Origin: Oceanospirillaceae bacterium
Lineage (GTDB): Bacteria; Pseudomonadota; Gammaproteobacteria; Pseudomonadales; Oceanobacteraceae
Direction: 5' to 3'
NCBI GenBank assembly: GCA_024234265.1
Contig: JACKOM010000022.1
Coordinates: 1-30,191 of the forward strand
Length of the DNA stretch: 30,191 nt
Position 1 is the stretch's first letter. Each line of letters starts with the position of its first letter. Positions 22,743 through 30,191 of the stretch are shown in pieces. The notes beneath the pieces were generated by a model. That model ran no database searches and was not told the DNA's origin. It saw only the letters and a program-made list of their open reading frames with translations. The translations under genes and the position numbers were made by a program.

Positions 22743-24272
22743 ATGAATGACAGCCTGTTTGCCGATGATGAGCTGCCCACGGCAGAGCCGCAAGGCCCGC
22801 AGGACGTCTGGCATGTGCTGATGGTGGATGACGAACCTGAGGTTCACCACGTCACTGAAATGGTGCTGCGCAACTTCCGTTTTGATAACCGAAAACTAGT
22901 GCTCATCAGCGCCTACAGCGGTGCCGAAGGGCGTCAGATCATGACTGAACGCAGTGACATCGCCCTCGCCATTCTGGATGTGGTAATGGAACATGAACAT
23001 GCCGGCCTCGAACTTGCCCGGCATATCCGTAAAGACCTGCACAACCATTACACCCGTATCGTATTGCGCACCGGTCAGCCGGGCCAGGCACCGGAAGAAG
23101 AAGTCATCCGCGAATACGATATCAACGATTACAAAGACAAAACCGAGTTAACCACCACCAAGCTCACTACCTTGCTGTATTCATCCCTGCGCTCTTACCG
23201 GGATATCTGCATTATTGATGCGCACCGCCGTGGTTTGGAAAAAGTTATCCGCGCATCCACGGAGATTTTTGAAGCCGGCAGCATGAGCCACTTTGCCACG
23301 GCTGTGCTCGCGCAAATTACCAATTTATTGCGCCTTGATGGCGCCGCGTTATATTGCGCTTCTATTCCCCTGGATACTGAACACAGAAATCGCTTCCGTA
23401 TTCTGGCCGCCACCGGCGAAGCGGCAGAATTTATGACCGAAGATGTCGCCGAACTGCCACGCGAGGTTAAAGAAGCATTTGATGAGGCCCTGCGGGATAA
23501 AACCTCTGTACATAAAAATGGCCATTACGTCGGTTATTTCACAACCGCCCGTGGCAGCCAGAATTTGTTGTATGTGGCATATCAAAATCCGCTGACATCA
23601 CTGGATAAACAACTGCTGGATATTTATGCGGCTAACGTAGCCGTGACCTACGAGACGCTTTTGTTAAAAGACGAAATACTGGAAACGCAAAAAGAGCTGG
23701 TTTATATCCTCGGCGAGGCCGTGGAAAAACGCTCCAAAGAAACCGGCGCCCACGTTAAACGAGTGGCCAATATTTCAAAATTATTAGCATTAAAATATGG
23801 TTTACCCGAAGCAGAATCCGAGCTGATCAAATTAGCCTCGCCATTGCATGATGTGGGTAAAATTGGAATTCCCGATCATATTCTGAATAAACCTGGCCGC
23901 CATACGGATGAAGAATTTGCGATTATGAAAACCCATGCTCAACTTGGGTTTGATATTCTCAGCCGCTCCGATAAAAAAGTACTGCAACTGGGTGCCATTA
24001 TCGCCCACCAACACCACGAACGCTGGGAAGGCGGTGGTTACCCACAGGGCTTAAAAGGTACAGATATTCATATTGCCGGGCGCATTACCGCATTAGCCGA
24101 CGTATTCGACGCACTGGGCAGTAAACGTTGTTACAAAGAAGCCTGGCCTATCGAAAAAATCGTAGAAGAAATACAAAAACAAAAAGGCAAACATTTCGAC
24201 CCTGATCTTGTAGAACTTATGCTGCAAAATATTCAGGAAATTACTGCCATCCGCGACGCCTACCCTGATTAA
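22743..24272 (+). CDS. HD-GYP response regulator (REC-DUF3369-HD-GYP)
   Basis: A 509-residue response regulator likely to degrade c-di-GMP. Order: receiver about 18-140 with VDDEP, acceptor Asp79 in AILDVVM and YKDK; a DUF3369 sensory domain about 150-310; HD-GYP about 325-505. The metal-binding HD is His369-Asp370 in LHDVGKIGIPD, and HHERWEGGGYPQG holds the GYP motif (GGGYP where GTGYP is usual). The start ATG 22743 follows GGAA at eight bases; ATG 22731 is a near alternative. It is one base from the histidine kinase gene downstream, its evident partner. Enzymatic activity is inferred from the intact motifs. Confidence 0.92.
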   Translation: MNDSLFADDELPTAEPQGPQDVWHVLMVDDEPEVHHVTEMVLRNFRFDNRKLVLISAYSGAEGRQIMTERSDIALAILDVVMEHEHAGLELARHIRKDLHNHYTRIVLRTGQPGQAPEEEVIREYDINDYKDKTELTTTKLTTLLYSSLRSYRDICIIDAHRRGLEKVIRASTEIFEAGSMSHFATAVLAQITNLLRLDGAALYCASIPLDTEHRNRFRILAATGEAAEFMTEDVAELPREVKEAFDEALRDKTSVHKNGHYVGYFTTARGSQNLLYVAYQNPLTSLDKQLLDIYAANVAVTYETLLLKDEILETQKELVYILGEAVEKRSKETGAHVKRVANISKLLALKYGLPEAESELIKLASPLHDVGKIGIPDHILNKPGRHTDEEFAIMKTHAQLGFDILSRSDKKVLQLGAIIAHQHHERWEGGGYPQGLKGTDIHIAGRITALADVFDALGSKRCYKEAWPIEKIVEEIQKQKGKHFDPDLVELMLQNIQEITAIRDAYPD

Positions 24273-24273
24273 C

Positions 24274-25641
24274 ATGGCCAGCACACAGCAACATTATAAT
24301 GATGCCCTGTTGCAGGTTTCCTGCTCAGATTCGATTGACCTTGGCGATATGCAACAGGCCAGCAAAGTGCTTTTGCATTGCGCTCTTCAAACCCTGCAAA
24401 TACAAAGATGCAGCCTGTGGTTCTATAACGATAACCACGAGCAAATTGAATGTTTTATGCTTGCGCAAAGCGACGATAAATTTTCCGACGATAAAGTCAT
24501 TCTGCAAAAAAAAGATTACCCGAATTATTTTCAGCAACTGGAAAGCGAACGCACCATTATTGCGAACGATGCCCAGCAGGACCCGGCAACCAATGAATTT
24601 ACCCCGGGTTATCTTGCCCCCTTAGGCATCACCTCCATGCTGGATTCCCCCATCCGCCACAGGGGGAAGATGGTCGGCATCATTTGCTGTGAACATATCG
24701 GGGAAAAACGTCAGTGGACCGAATATGAGGTAACATTTACCGGCAGCCTGGCTGATATTGCAGGCAGAGCATTAAACGCCCATCAGCGTGCGGAAGCTGA
24801 ACAAGCCCTGACGGCAAACAATTTGCAATTGCAGGCATTGTTAGCCGAACGAGAAAATTATGTGCAGATCATGGAAGCGCAATTGCAGGAATCAGAACGC
24901 ATGGTCAGCCTTGGCAACCTTGTATCCGGTGTTGCCCATGAGGTGAATACCCCAATTGGCGTCAGTGTAACCGCCACCAGCCACCTTGATCTGGAATTAA
25001 AAAATATCCGGCATATTTTTGCGGAGGGCAAACTTGCCAAGGCCCATCTGGAAAGTTTCCTAAATAGTTGCGGAGAAGTGATTAATATTCTGCAAAATAA
25101 CCTGACCCGCGCCACCGAACTGATGCGCAGCTTCAAACAGGTAGCGGTCAATCAGAGCCATCTGGTGATTGAGGATATTCACCTGTTCGATTTATTCAGC
25201 AGTTTAACCCAAAGCCTTCACCATGAAACCAAACGCAAAGCCGTGCATTATGAAATCGACTGTTCGCGCAATATCATCCTGCAAAGTTATGCCGGGGCCA
25301 TTTATCAGATATTCACCAATCTGATTATGAACAGCATGAAACATGGCTTTGAAAATATGGCTGCTGGGGAATGTGAAATTGAAATTAACGTCAGCAAAAC
25401 AGACGATGGCAATATAAAAATTATTTATCAGGATAATGGCTGCGGCATTGCCGATGAACACCGCGATAAAATTTTCGAACGCTTTTTTACCACTAAACGG
25501 GGCAAAGGGGGTTCCGGGCTTGGCATGCATATAGTGCAAAGCCTTACCCAGAAACAACTGCAGGGGGAAGTTCGCCTGCTGCCCGGTGCTGATGGAGCAG
25601 GCTTCGAATTTATTCTGCCGGAAAAATTAAAGACCGAATAA
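24274..25641 (+). CDS. GAF-domain sensor histidine kinase
   Basis: A 455-residue soluble kinase without membrane segments. A GAF domain covers about 10-165 (SLWFYNDNHEQIE, then LGITSMLDSPIRHRGKMVGIICCEH). A coiled coil follows (about 168-208), then the dimerisation domain with His222 in GVAHEVNTPIG. The ATPase domain has the N-box NLIMNSMKHG, DNGCGI, FERFFTTKRGKGGSGLGM, all intact. With one base between it and the HD-GYP regulator, they form a two-gene system that probably sets c-di-GMP hydrolysis in response to a small ligand or redox signal; the ligand is unknown. Its last 15 bases overlap the 3' end of trpC on the other strand. Confidence 0.92.
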   Translation: MASTQQHYNDALLQVSCSDSIDLGDMQQASKVLLHCALQTLQIQRCSLWFYNDNHEQIECFMLAQSDDKFSDDKVILQKKDYPNYFQQLESERTIIANDAQQDPATNEFTPGYLAPLGITSMLDSPIRHRGKMVGIICCEHIGEKRQWTEYEVTFTGSLADIAGRALNAHQRAEAEQALTANNLQLQALLAERENYVQIMEAQLQESERMVSLGNLVSGVAHEVNTPIGVSVTATSHLDLELKNIRHIFAEGKLAKAHLESFLNSCGEVINILQNNLTRATELMRSFKQVAVNQSHLVIEDIHLFDLFSSLTQSLHHETKRKAVHYEIDCSRNIILQSYAGAIYQIFTNLIMNSMKHGFENMAAGECEIEINVSKTDDGNIKIIYQDNGCGIADEHRDKIFERFFTTKRGKGGSGLGMHIVQSLTQKQLQGEVRLLPGADGAGFEFILPEKLKTE

Positions 25642-26424
25642 CTGGCGTAATTCTGCACCCGGATCCGGCGCACGCATAAAAGCTTCACCCACCAAAAACG
25701 CATTCACATTGCGTGAGCGCATGGCATCCACATCGGCCCGGCTTAAAATACCGCTTTCAGTGACCAGCAAACGATCCGCCGGCACATTCGGCAATAATGA
25801 GAATGTGGTATCCAGGGTTAATTCGAAGGTATGCAAATTACGGTTATTAATGCCCACCAGCGGCGCACCGAGGGACAATGCACGTTCAAGTTCATCACCA
25901 TCGTGTACTTCTACTAATGCATCCATTTTTAAAGAATGGGCCAGATCGTGTAATTCACGCATCTGCGCATTGTCTAAAACCGAAGCAATTAACAGAATGC
26001 AGTCCGCACCTAAGGCACGGGCCTCAATCACCTGATAGGGATCAACCGTGAAATCTTTGCGCAATACAGGTAACGGGCAAGCCGCACGGGCCTGTTGCAG
26101 GTAAATATCCGCACCCTGGAAAAAATCGATATCCGTTAATACCGATAAACAGGCTGCGCCGGCATCGGCGTAAGAAACGGCAATTTCCGCCGGAATAAAA
26201 TTCTCACGCAATACACCCTTGCTGGGTGATGCTTTTTTAACTTCAGCAATCACCGCAGGCAAACCCTGTTCAATTTTGTATTGCAGGGCTTTGTGAAAAC
26301 CACGGGTGGGCAGCTGCCGGGCAATGATTTTTTCCAGATCGGCAATGCTTTGCTGCTGTATACGCTCAGCAACTTCTACCTGTTTGCGGGCAACAATTTT
26401 TTTGAGGATTGTAGGTGCATTCAT
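25627..26424 (-). CDS. trpC: Indole-3-glycerol phosphate synthase
   Basis: A 265-residue TIM-barrel enzyme that closes the indole ring in tryptophan synthesis. Signatures: VIAEVKKASPSKG (about 58-70, catalytic Glu and Lys), LPVLRKDFTVDPYQ (about 117-130, catalytic Lys), GINNRNLHTFELTLD and ESGI. It is monofunctional, without a fused TrpF. Its ATG shares one base with the trpD stop (TGATG), so it is translationally coupled. It converges with the histidine kinase gene with a 15-base coding overlap. Confidence 0.98.
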   Translation of the reverse strand: MNAPTILKKIVARKQVEVAERIQQQSIADLEKIIARQLPTRGFHKALQYKIEQGLPAVIAEVKKASPSKGVLRENFIPAEIAVSYADAGAACLSVLTDIDFFQGADIYLQQARAACPLPVLRKDFTVDPYQVIEARALGADCILLIASVLDNAQMRELHDLAHSLKMDALVEVHDGDELERALSLGAPLVGINNRNLHTFELTLDTTFSLLPNVPADRLLVTESGILSRADVDAMRSRNVNAFLVGEAFMRAPDPGAELRQLFGL

Positions 26425-27458
26425 CAGGCTTTAAATACCTCACTAAAACTGACCAGCTCTTTCATTTTTTCCAGTGCAAGGCCGCTGGCGATGGCATCTT
26501 CCGCCATGGCCACACCCTGTTTCAGATCACTGGCAATATCTGCTGCGTAAATCGCTGCACCGGCATTCAGTGCAATTAAATCAGCGGCTTTACGCCCTTC
26601 GGCAGTAGCGCGCTCACCGAGTGCATCCTGAATTAATTCAAGTGACTGTGCCGCACTCTGCACACTCAAACCAATCAGACTCTGGCTTTGAATGGCAAAA
26701 TCTTCCGGTTTAATTTCATATTCACTGATCTGGCCATTTTTCAGTTCAGCTACGCGGGTGCTGCTGGCCAGACTGATTTCATCCAGACCATCTTTGGCAT
26801 GCACCACTAAAACGTGTTCACTGCCAAGGCGTTGTAATACTTCCGCCAATGGGCGGCATAATTCACCGTTAAACACACCAATCACCTGCTTTTTAACACC
26901 GGCAGGGTTAGTCAGCGGGCCTAACATATTAAAAATGGTGCGCAGACCAAGCTCTTTACGGGCACCAATCGCGTGTTTCATGGCGCTGTGATGGGCGGGG
27001 GCAAACATAAAACCCACGCCGATTTCCTGCACTGCACGGGCAACCTGTTCGGGGCTTAAATTCAGATTTACACCGGCGGCTTCCAGCACATCCGCGCTGC
27101 CGGTGGTGGAAGAAACACTGCGGTTACCGTGTTTGGCCACTTTTACGCCCGCCGCTGCCGCCACAAAGGCGGAAGCAGTCGAAACGTTAAAAATATTTGC
27201 ACCATCACCACCTGTGCCACAGGTATCCACCACATGTTCACCCGAAATTTTTACACCACTGGCGAGCTGACGCATAACACGCGCTGCACCTGTGATTTCA
27301 TCAATGGTTTCACCTTTCATGCGCAGGGCCACCAGAAAACCGCCGATCTGCGCTTCGCTGGCCTGGCCTGTCATGATTTGCTGCATAACCGCAACCATTT
27401 CGCTTTCGCTGAGGTTGCGGTTTTCCACCACGGTTTTAAGAGCTTGTCTGATATCCAT
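26424..27458 (-). CDS. trpD: Anthranilate phosphoribosyltransferase
   Basis: A 344-residue enzyme joining anthranilate to PRPP. The PRPP-binding motif VDTCGTGGDG (about 83-92), HGNRSVSSTTGSADVLEAAGV (about 110-130) and FAPAHHSAMKHA (about 152-163) are intact. The ATG at 27458 (MDIRQALKTV) follows the trpG stop by about nine bases. Length agrees with Pseudomonas TrpD (349). It is separate from the trpG amidotransferase, as in pseudomonads and unlike the fused enzyme of enterics. Confidence 0.98.
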   Translation of the reverse strand: MDIRQALKTVVENRNLSESEMVAVMQQIMTGQASEAQIGGFLVALRMKGETIDEITGAARVMRQLASGVKISGEHVVDTCGTGGDGANIFNVSTASAFVAAAAGVKVAKHGNRSVSSTTGSADVLEAAGVNLNLSPEQVARAVQEIGVGFMFAPAHHSAMKHAIGARKELGLRTIFNMLGPLTNPAGVKKQVIGVFNGELCRPLAEVLQRLGSEHVLVVHAKDGLDEISLASSTRVAELKNGQISEYEIKPEDFAIQSQSLIGLSVQSAAQSLELIQDALGERATAEGRKAADLIALNAGAAIYAADIASDLKQGVAMAEDAIASGLALEKMKELVSFSEVFKA

Positions 27459-27467
27459 GGTTTAACC

Positions 27468-28052
27468 TCAGCAACGCATTTTCAGAAAGTTATTCAGCAA
27501 ATCGTGGCCTTGCTCGGTGAGAATAGATTCCGGGTGGAACTGCACACCTTCGATGGCCAGGGTTTTATGGCGCACACCCATGATTTCATCGATTTCGCCT
27601 TTTTCATTTTCGGTCCAGGCGGTGATTTCCAGGCAATCGGGAATGCTTTTTTGCTCAATGACCAGTGAGTGGTAACGGGTAGCATTAAACGGATTATTCA
27701 GACCGGCAAACACACCCACGTTTTTGTGGTGAATCGCCGATACCTTGCCGTGCATAACCTGTTTGGCGCGGATAATATTGCCACCAAACGCCTGACCAAT
27801 ACTCTGGTGCCCAAGGCAAATACCTAAAATCGGTAATTTACCGGCGAAATGTTTAATCGCCGCCACGGAAATACCCGCTTCATTCGGCGTGCAGGGGCCG
27901 GGGCTGATCACCAGTTGTTGTGGATTTAATTTTTCAATATCGGCAATGGTTAATTCATCATTGCGCACAACTTTAACGTCGGCACCCAGTTCACCGAAAT
28001 ACTGTACGACGTTATAAGTAAATGAATCGTAGTTATCTATCATCAGTAACAT
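27468..28052 (-). CDS. trpG: Anthranilate synthase glutamine amidotransferase component
   Basis: A 194-residue class I amidotransferase that supplies ammonia to TrpE. The catalytic Cys is in GICLGHQSIGQAFGG (about residue 79) and the His/Glu pair in VQFHPES (about 168-174). The N-terminal MIDNYDSFTYNVVQY and SPGPCTPNEAG are diagnostic. I chose ATG 28052 because AAGGGG is six bases upstream; the frame extends 11 codons further into trpE. It may also serve aminodeoxychorismate synthase (PabA function), as a dual-use subunit does in some bacteria; no pabA is visible here. It lies ten bases after trpE. Confidence 0.97.
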   Translation of the reverse strand: MLLMIDNYDSFTYNVVQYFGELGADVKVVRNDELTIADIEKLNPQQLVISPGPCTPNEAGISVAAIKHFAGKLPILGICLGHQSIGQAFGGNIIRAKQVMHGKVSAIHHKNVGVFAGLNNPFNATRYHSLVIEQKSIPDCLEITAWTENEKGEIDEIMGVRHKTLAIEGVQFHPESILTEQGHDLLNNFLKMRC

Positions 28053-28062
28053 ATGCAACCCC

Positions 28063-29553
28063 TTAATTATCCAGACCCTGTTCAACCATGGCGACCGCGC
28101 GGAACATAGCGCGGCCTTTGTTCATGGTTTCTTTCCACTCAAGACGGGGTACTGAATCAGCAACTATGCCGGCCCCTGCCTGGATATAAAGCGTGTTGTT
28201 TTTAATCACCGCTGTGCGGATTGCGATGGCGGTATCCATATTGCCGTTCCAGCTCAGGTAACCCACTGCACCGCCATATACACCGCGTTTAACCGGTTCA
28301 AGCTGGTCAATAATTTCCATTGCACGGATTTTCGGTGCACCGGATAAAGTACCGGCAGGATGCACTGCACGCAGTACATCCATGGCGGTAATACCGGGTT
28401 TTGCGGTGCCATTCACATTCGACACTATGTGCATCACGTGGGAATAACGCTCGACAATCATTTTGTCGGAAACACGCACCTGGCCCACATTAGCAACCCG
28501 GCCCACATCGTTGCGGCCTAAATCAATCAGCATTAAATGCTCGGCAATTTCTTTCGGGTCAGCGAGTAATTCCTGCTCAAGGGCAAGATCTTCCTCACGG
28601 GTTTTACCACGGAAGCGGGTACCGGCAATCGGGCGCACGGTAATTTCGCCATCTTCAAAACGGGCAAGAATTTCCGGGGATGAACCCACCACATGGAAAT
28701 CCCCTAAATGCATAAAATACATATAGGGTGATGGGTTTAAGGTGCGCAGGGCGCGGTAAATATTTAATGGTTCACCGGCAAAAGGCACAGACATTCGCTG
28801 GCTGATCACACACTGCATGATGTCGCCGCTCAGAATGTATTCTTTAATACCGTTGATCGCAGCGGCAAATTCCTCTTCACCAAAACGGGATTTAAATTCA
28901 TCCTCGGTAACGGTGCGGGGCTGCGCGGTGGCTTTACCAATCGGGCCAAGGTACGGCTTACGCAATTGGCTGCGCAATTGTGCAATGCGCGCCATGGCGA
29001 TGTTGTAGGCATCCGCAAGCGCAGGGTCAGCCAGCACAATGAAATATAATTTGCCGGATAAATTATCGAATACCACCACCTCTTCACTTTGCATCAGCAA
29101 AATATCGGGGGTATTTAATTCATCCTGGGGGGCGGTTTCTGCGAGGCGTTTTTCCACATAACGCACCACGTCATAACCAAAATACCCCACCAGACCACCA
29201 TCGAATTTTGGCAGCTCGGGTAATTTGGCCACATTAAACTGCGCTTGGTAACGGGCGATATATTCCAGCGGATCATTGCTTTGTTCCGTTGCCGCTACCT
29301 GGCCATTATCTTCAATGCTGACCGTATGGCGGGTCACACGTAATACCCGTTTGGCCGGCAGGCCAATCATGGAATAACGCCCCCATTTCTCGCCGCCCTG
29401 CATTGACTCGAGTAAATAGGAATAAGGCCCCTGGGCCAGTTTGAGATAGGTGCTGAGTGGAGTGTCGAGGTCTGCTAAGACCTCCTGAAATACCGGAATC
29501 CGGTTAAAACCCTGCTGCGCAAGGCTGTTGAAAACCTCGGGAGACATGCTCAT
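28063..29553 (-). CDS. trpE: Anthranilate synthase component I
   Basis: A 496-residue enzyme making anthranilate from chorismate with ammonia from TrpG. The N-terminal regulatory region includes YSYLLESMQGGEKWGRYSMIG, whose LLES is the tryptophan-binding site for feedback inhibition. The C-terminal catalytic domain has IAGTRFRGKTREED, LMLIDLGRNDVGRV and HPAGTLSGAPKIRAMEII. Length matches Pseudomonas TrpE (about 492). The ATG at 29553 is followed by another at 29547; AAGGG lies about 11 bases upstream. It heads trpE-trpG-trpD-trpC, with trpE joined to trpGDC, whereas in P. aeruginosa it is separate. Confidence 0.98.
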   Translation of the reverse strand: MSMSPEVFNSLAQQGFNRIPVFQEVLADLDTPLSTYLKLAQGPYSYLLESMQGGEKWGRYSMIGLPAKRVLRVTRHTVSIEDNGQVAATEQSNDPLEYIARYQAQFNVAKLPELPKFDGGLVGYFGYDVVRYVEKRLAETAPQDELNTPDILLMQSEEVVVFDNLSGKLYFIVLADPALADAYNIAMARIAQLRSQLRKPYLGPIGKATAQPRTVTEDEFKSRFGEEEFAAAINGIKEYILSGDIMQCVISQRMSVPFAGEPLNIYRALRTLNPSPYMYFMHLGDFHVVGSSPEILARFEDGEITVRPIAGTRFRGKTREEDLALEQELLADPKEIAEHLMLIDLGRNDVGRVANVGQVRVSDKMIVERYSHVMHIVSNVNGTAKPGITAMDVLRAVHPAGTLSGAPKIRAMEIIDQLEPVKRGVYGGAVGYLSWNGNMDTAIAIRTAVIKNNTLYIQAGAGIVADSVPRLEWKETMNKGRAMFRAVAMVEQGLDN

Positions 29554-29728
29554 AAATCCAATACCCTTGTAAAAATTATCGTCTGCTGTTGTTGATTACC
29601 GGCAGGACGCAGAACCACGGGCACCACGTCCCGCTATCGCCATCGACGGGCGGCCAGGCAAACGCGGGGGGTAAATGGATAAATGACCTGTTTCACCGTT
29701 TATTTCTCAGGAAATTCAAAGGGGTTTC
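29554..29728 (-). promoter_or_regulatory. trpE leader region
   Basis: About 170 bases between the predicted trp promoter and the trpE ATG, long enough for attenuation. Near its middle is a minus-strand frame with three Trp codons, at 29656-29654, 29626-29624 and 29617-29615, ending at a TAA (29578-29576). The frame has no ATG, GTG or TTG after its upstream stop. A GTG at 29696-29694 is one frame off, and a run of six C lies between them. GCGGGACG and CGTCCTGC around these codons can form an eight-pair stem (one G-U pair). There is no T-run after it, so a standard terminator-attenuator is not evident. Confidence 0.45.
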
Positions 29729-29757
29729 ACTATACCAGCGCAGGGCGCTGGGGCCAA
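29729..29757 (-). promoter_or_regulatory. Putative trpE promoter with palindromic spacer
   Basis: On the minus strand, -35 TTGGCC (29757-29752), a 17-base spacer, and -10 TATAGT (29734-29729). The spacer is itself a perfect inverted repeat, CCAGCG-CCCTG-CGCTGG (29751-29735), filling the spacing exactly. It starts 12 bases after the cyclase stop and would begin the trp transcript near 29722. The repeat may be a repressor or activator site, or by chance the terminator-like hairpin of the cyclase gene (no T-run follows). Confidence 0.6.
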
Positions 29758-29768
29758 GGCTGGCGGCA

Positions 29769-30191
29769 CTATTTGCTGGTATGGCGGAAGGTGCCGTCCC
29801 AGTTTTCAGGCAGCTCCGTACCCCGTAAATCAGTTATGCGCTCAAGATAGACGTCATACAATTTCAAGCCTGATTTTTGCTGTAATGCGCTGAAGGCAAT
29901 TTCGGCGGCATCCCAATTGCGTCTTAGGTAAAGAGCATAGGCCGCATCGTATTCCGCCAACTCGTCCAGTACCGTCTGGGCAAGGTTGCCCACGGCGGCG
30001 AGGGGCTCATATACACGGATAGCTTCCTCTTTGCCTTTCACCTGAATGCGGTCCACAAAACGGAAGACAAAACTCTCCACCCCATCGCGGGTATCTTCCC
30101 CCACCAGAATTTTTGCGCCGTAGAATTTGGTAATGCTCTCCAGACGGGAGCCAAGGTTCACTGAATCCCCCAGCACCGTATAGGCACGCCG
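29769..30191 (-). CDS. Class III adenylate/guanylate cyclase, C-terminal part
   Basis: The last 140 residues of a gene cut by the right edge. The frame is open to the end of the window (its first visible residues are RRAYTVLGDSVNLGSRLE). TVLGDSVNLGSRLE is the conserved class III cyclase segment with the Asn and Arg of the transition-state site. After the cyclase domain (about the first 75 visible residues) comes a short helical, TPR-like tail rich in Tyr, Leu and Ala, ending in FRHTSK. N-terminal domains such as CHASE2 are common in this family but cannot be seen here. It could produce the cAMP sensed by Crp; whether it makes cAMP or cGMP cannot be told from this part. Confidence 0.85.
   Translation of the reverse strand, partial: RRAYTVLGDSVNLGSRLESITKFYGAKILVGEDTRDGVESFVFRFVDRIQVKGKEEAIRVYEPLAAVGNLAQTVLDELAEYDAAYALYLRRNWDAAEIAFSALQQKSGLKLYDVYLERITDLRGTELPENWDGTFRHTSK

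Noticed and set aside
29576..29696. A functional trp leader peptide as an annotated gene
   Set aside because: The Trp-rich frame has no start codon and no downstream T-run terminator, so it is kept only as a finding.
1..30191. CRISPR array, tRNA, rRNA, insertion sequence or prophage genes
   Set aside because: I looked on both strands and saw no regular spaced repeats, no RNA gene signatures, and no transposase or phage proteins.

Overview
The window looks like chromosome from a gammaproteobacterium close to Pseudomonas and more specifically Cellvibrio-like (order Cellvibrionales). This is inferred from protein similarity and gene order, not from a database search. Nearly all of it is dense, ordinary coding sequence. 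Two blocks recall Pseudomonas gene order as I know it: aroQ-accB-accC-prmA-(DUF3426)-dusB-fis-purH-purD-(RetS-type hybrid kinase), and coq7-speD-osmC(yhfA)-crp/vfr next to trpGDC. Here the two blocks lie side by side, joined by a Ycf46-like AAA ATPase gene.

Left edge (1-757): about 270 bases of repeat-rich noncoding DNA, then one integron-type gene cassette (267-675). It carries one small gene and ends in a recognisable attC site. No second attC and no integrase are visible, so it is either a lone cassette or the edge of an array outside the window. A bidirectional terminator separates it from the chromosomal genes.

758-4900, minus strand: lapG, lapD, a periplasmic copper chaperone (PCuAC) and a DUF2333 membrane protein. 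LapG and LapD are the protease and c-di-GMP receptor that control release of a surface adhesin. A diguanylate cyclase with two receiver domains (4953-6575) is divergent from them.

6687-15401, plus strand: aroQ, accB, accC, prmA, a zinc-ribbon/DUF3426 membrane protein, dusB, fis, purH and purD (shikimate pathway, fatty-acid initiation, ribosome and tRNA modification, nucleoid control, purine synthesis). A putative dusB-fis promoter has a GC-rich discriminator. The purH-purD gap can form several mutually exclusive RNA structures.

15459-25641: a RetS-type hybrid sensor kinase, the AAA ATPase (minus), coq7, speD (minus), an OsmC/YhfA protein (minus), crp, thpR (minus), and a pair made of an HD-GYP response regulator and a GAF histidine kinase.

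25627-29553, minus strand: trpE-trpG-trpD-trpC as one tight operon behind a strong-looking promoter whose 17-bp spacer is nearly all an inverted repeat. The end of a class III nucleotide cyclase gene is cut by the right edge.

The unifying theme outside housekeeping is second-messenger signalling: a c-di-GMP receptor (LapD), a synthase, a candidate c-di-GMP hydrolase, a cAMP receptor (Crp) and a nucleotide cyclase all occur in 30 kb. I saw no defence system, CRISPR array, tRNA, rRNA or insertion sequence. The most unusual items are the lone cassette, the purH-purD leader, the trpE promoter/leader and several start or terminator arrangements.
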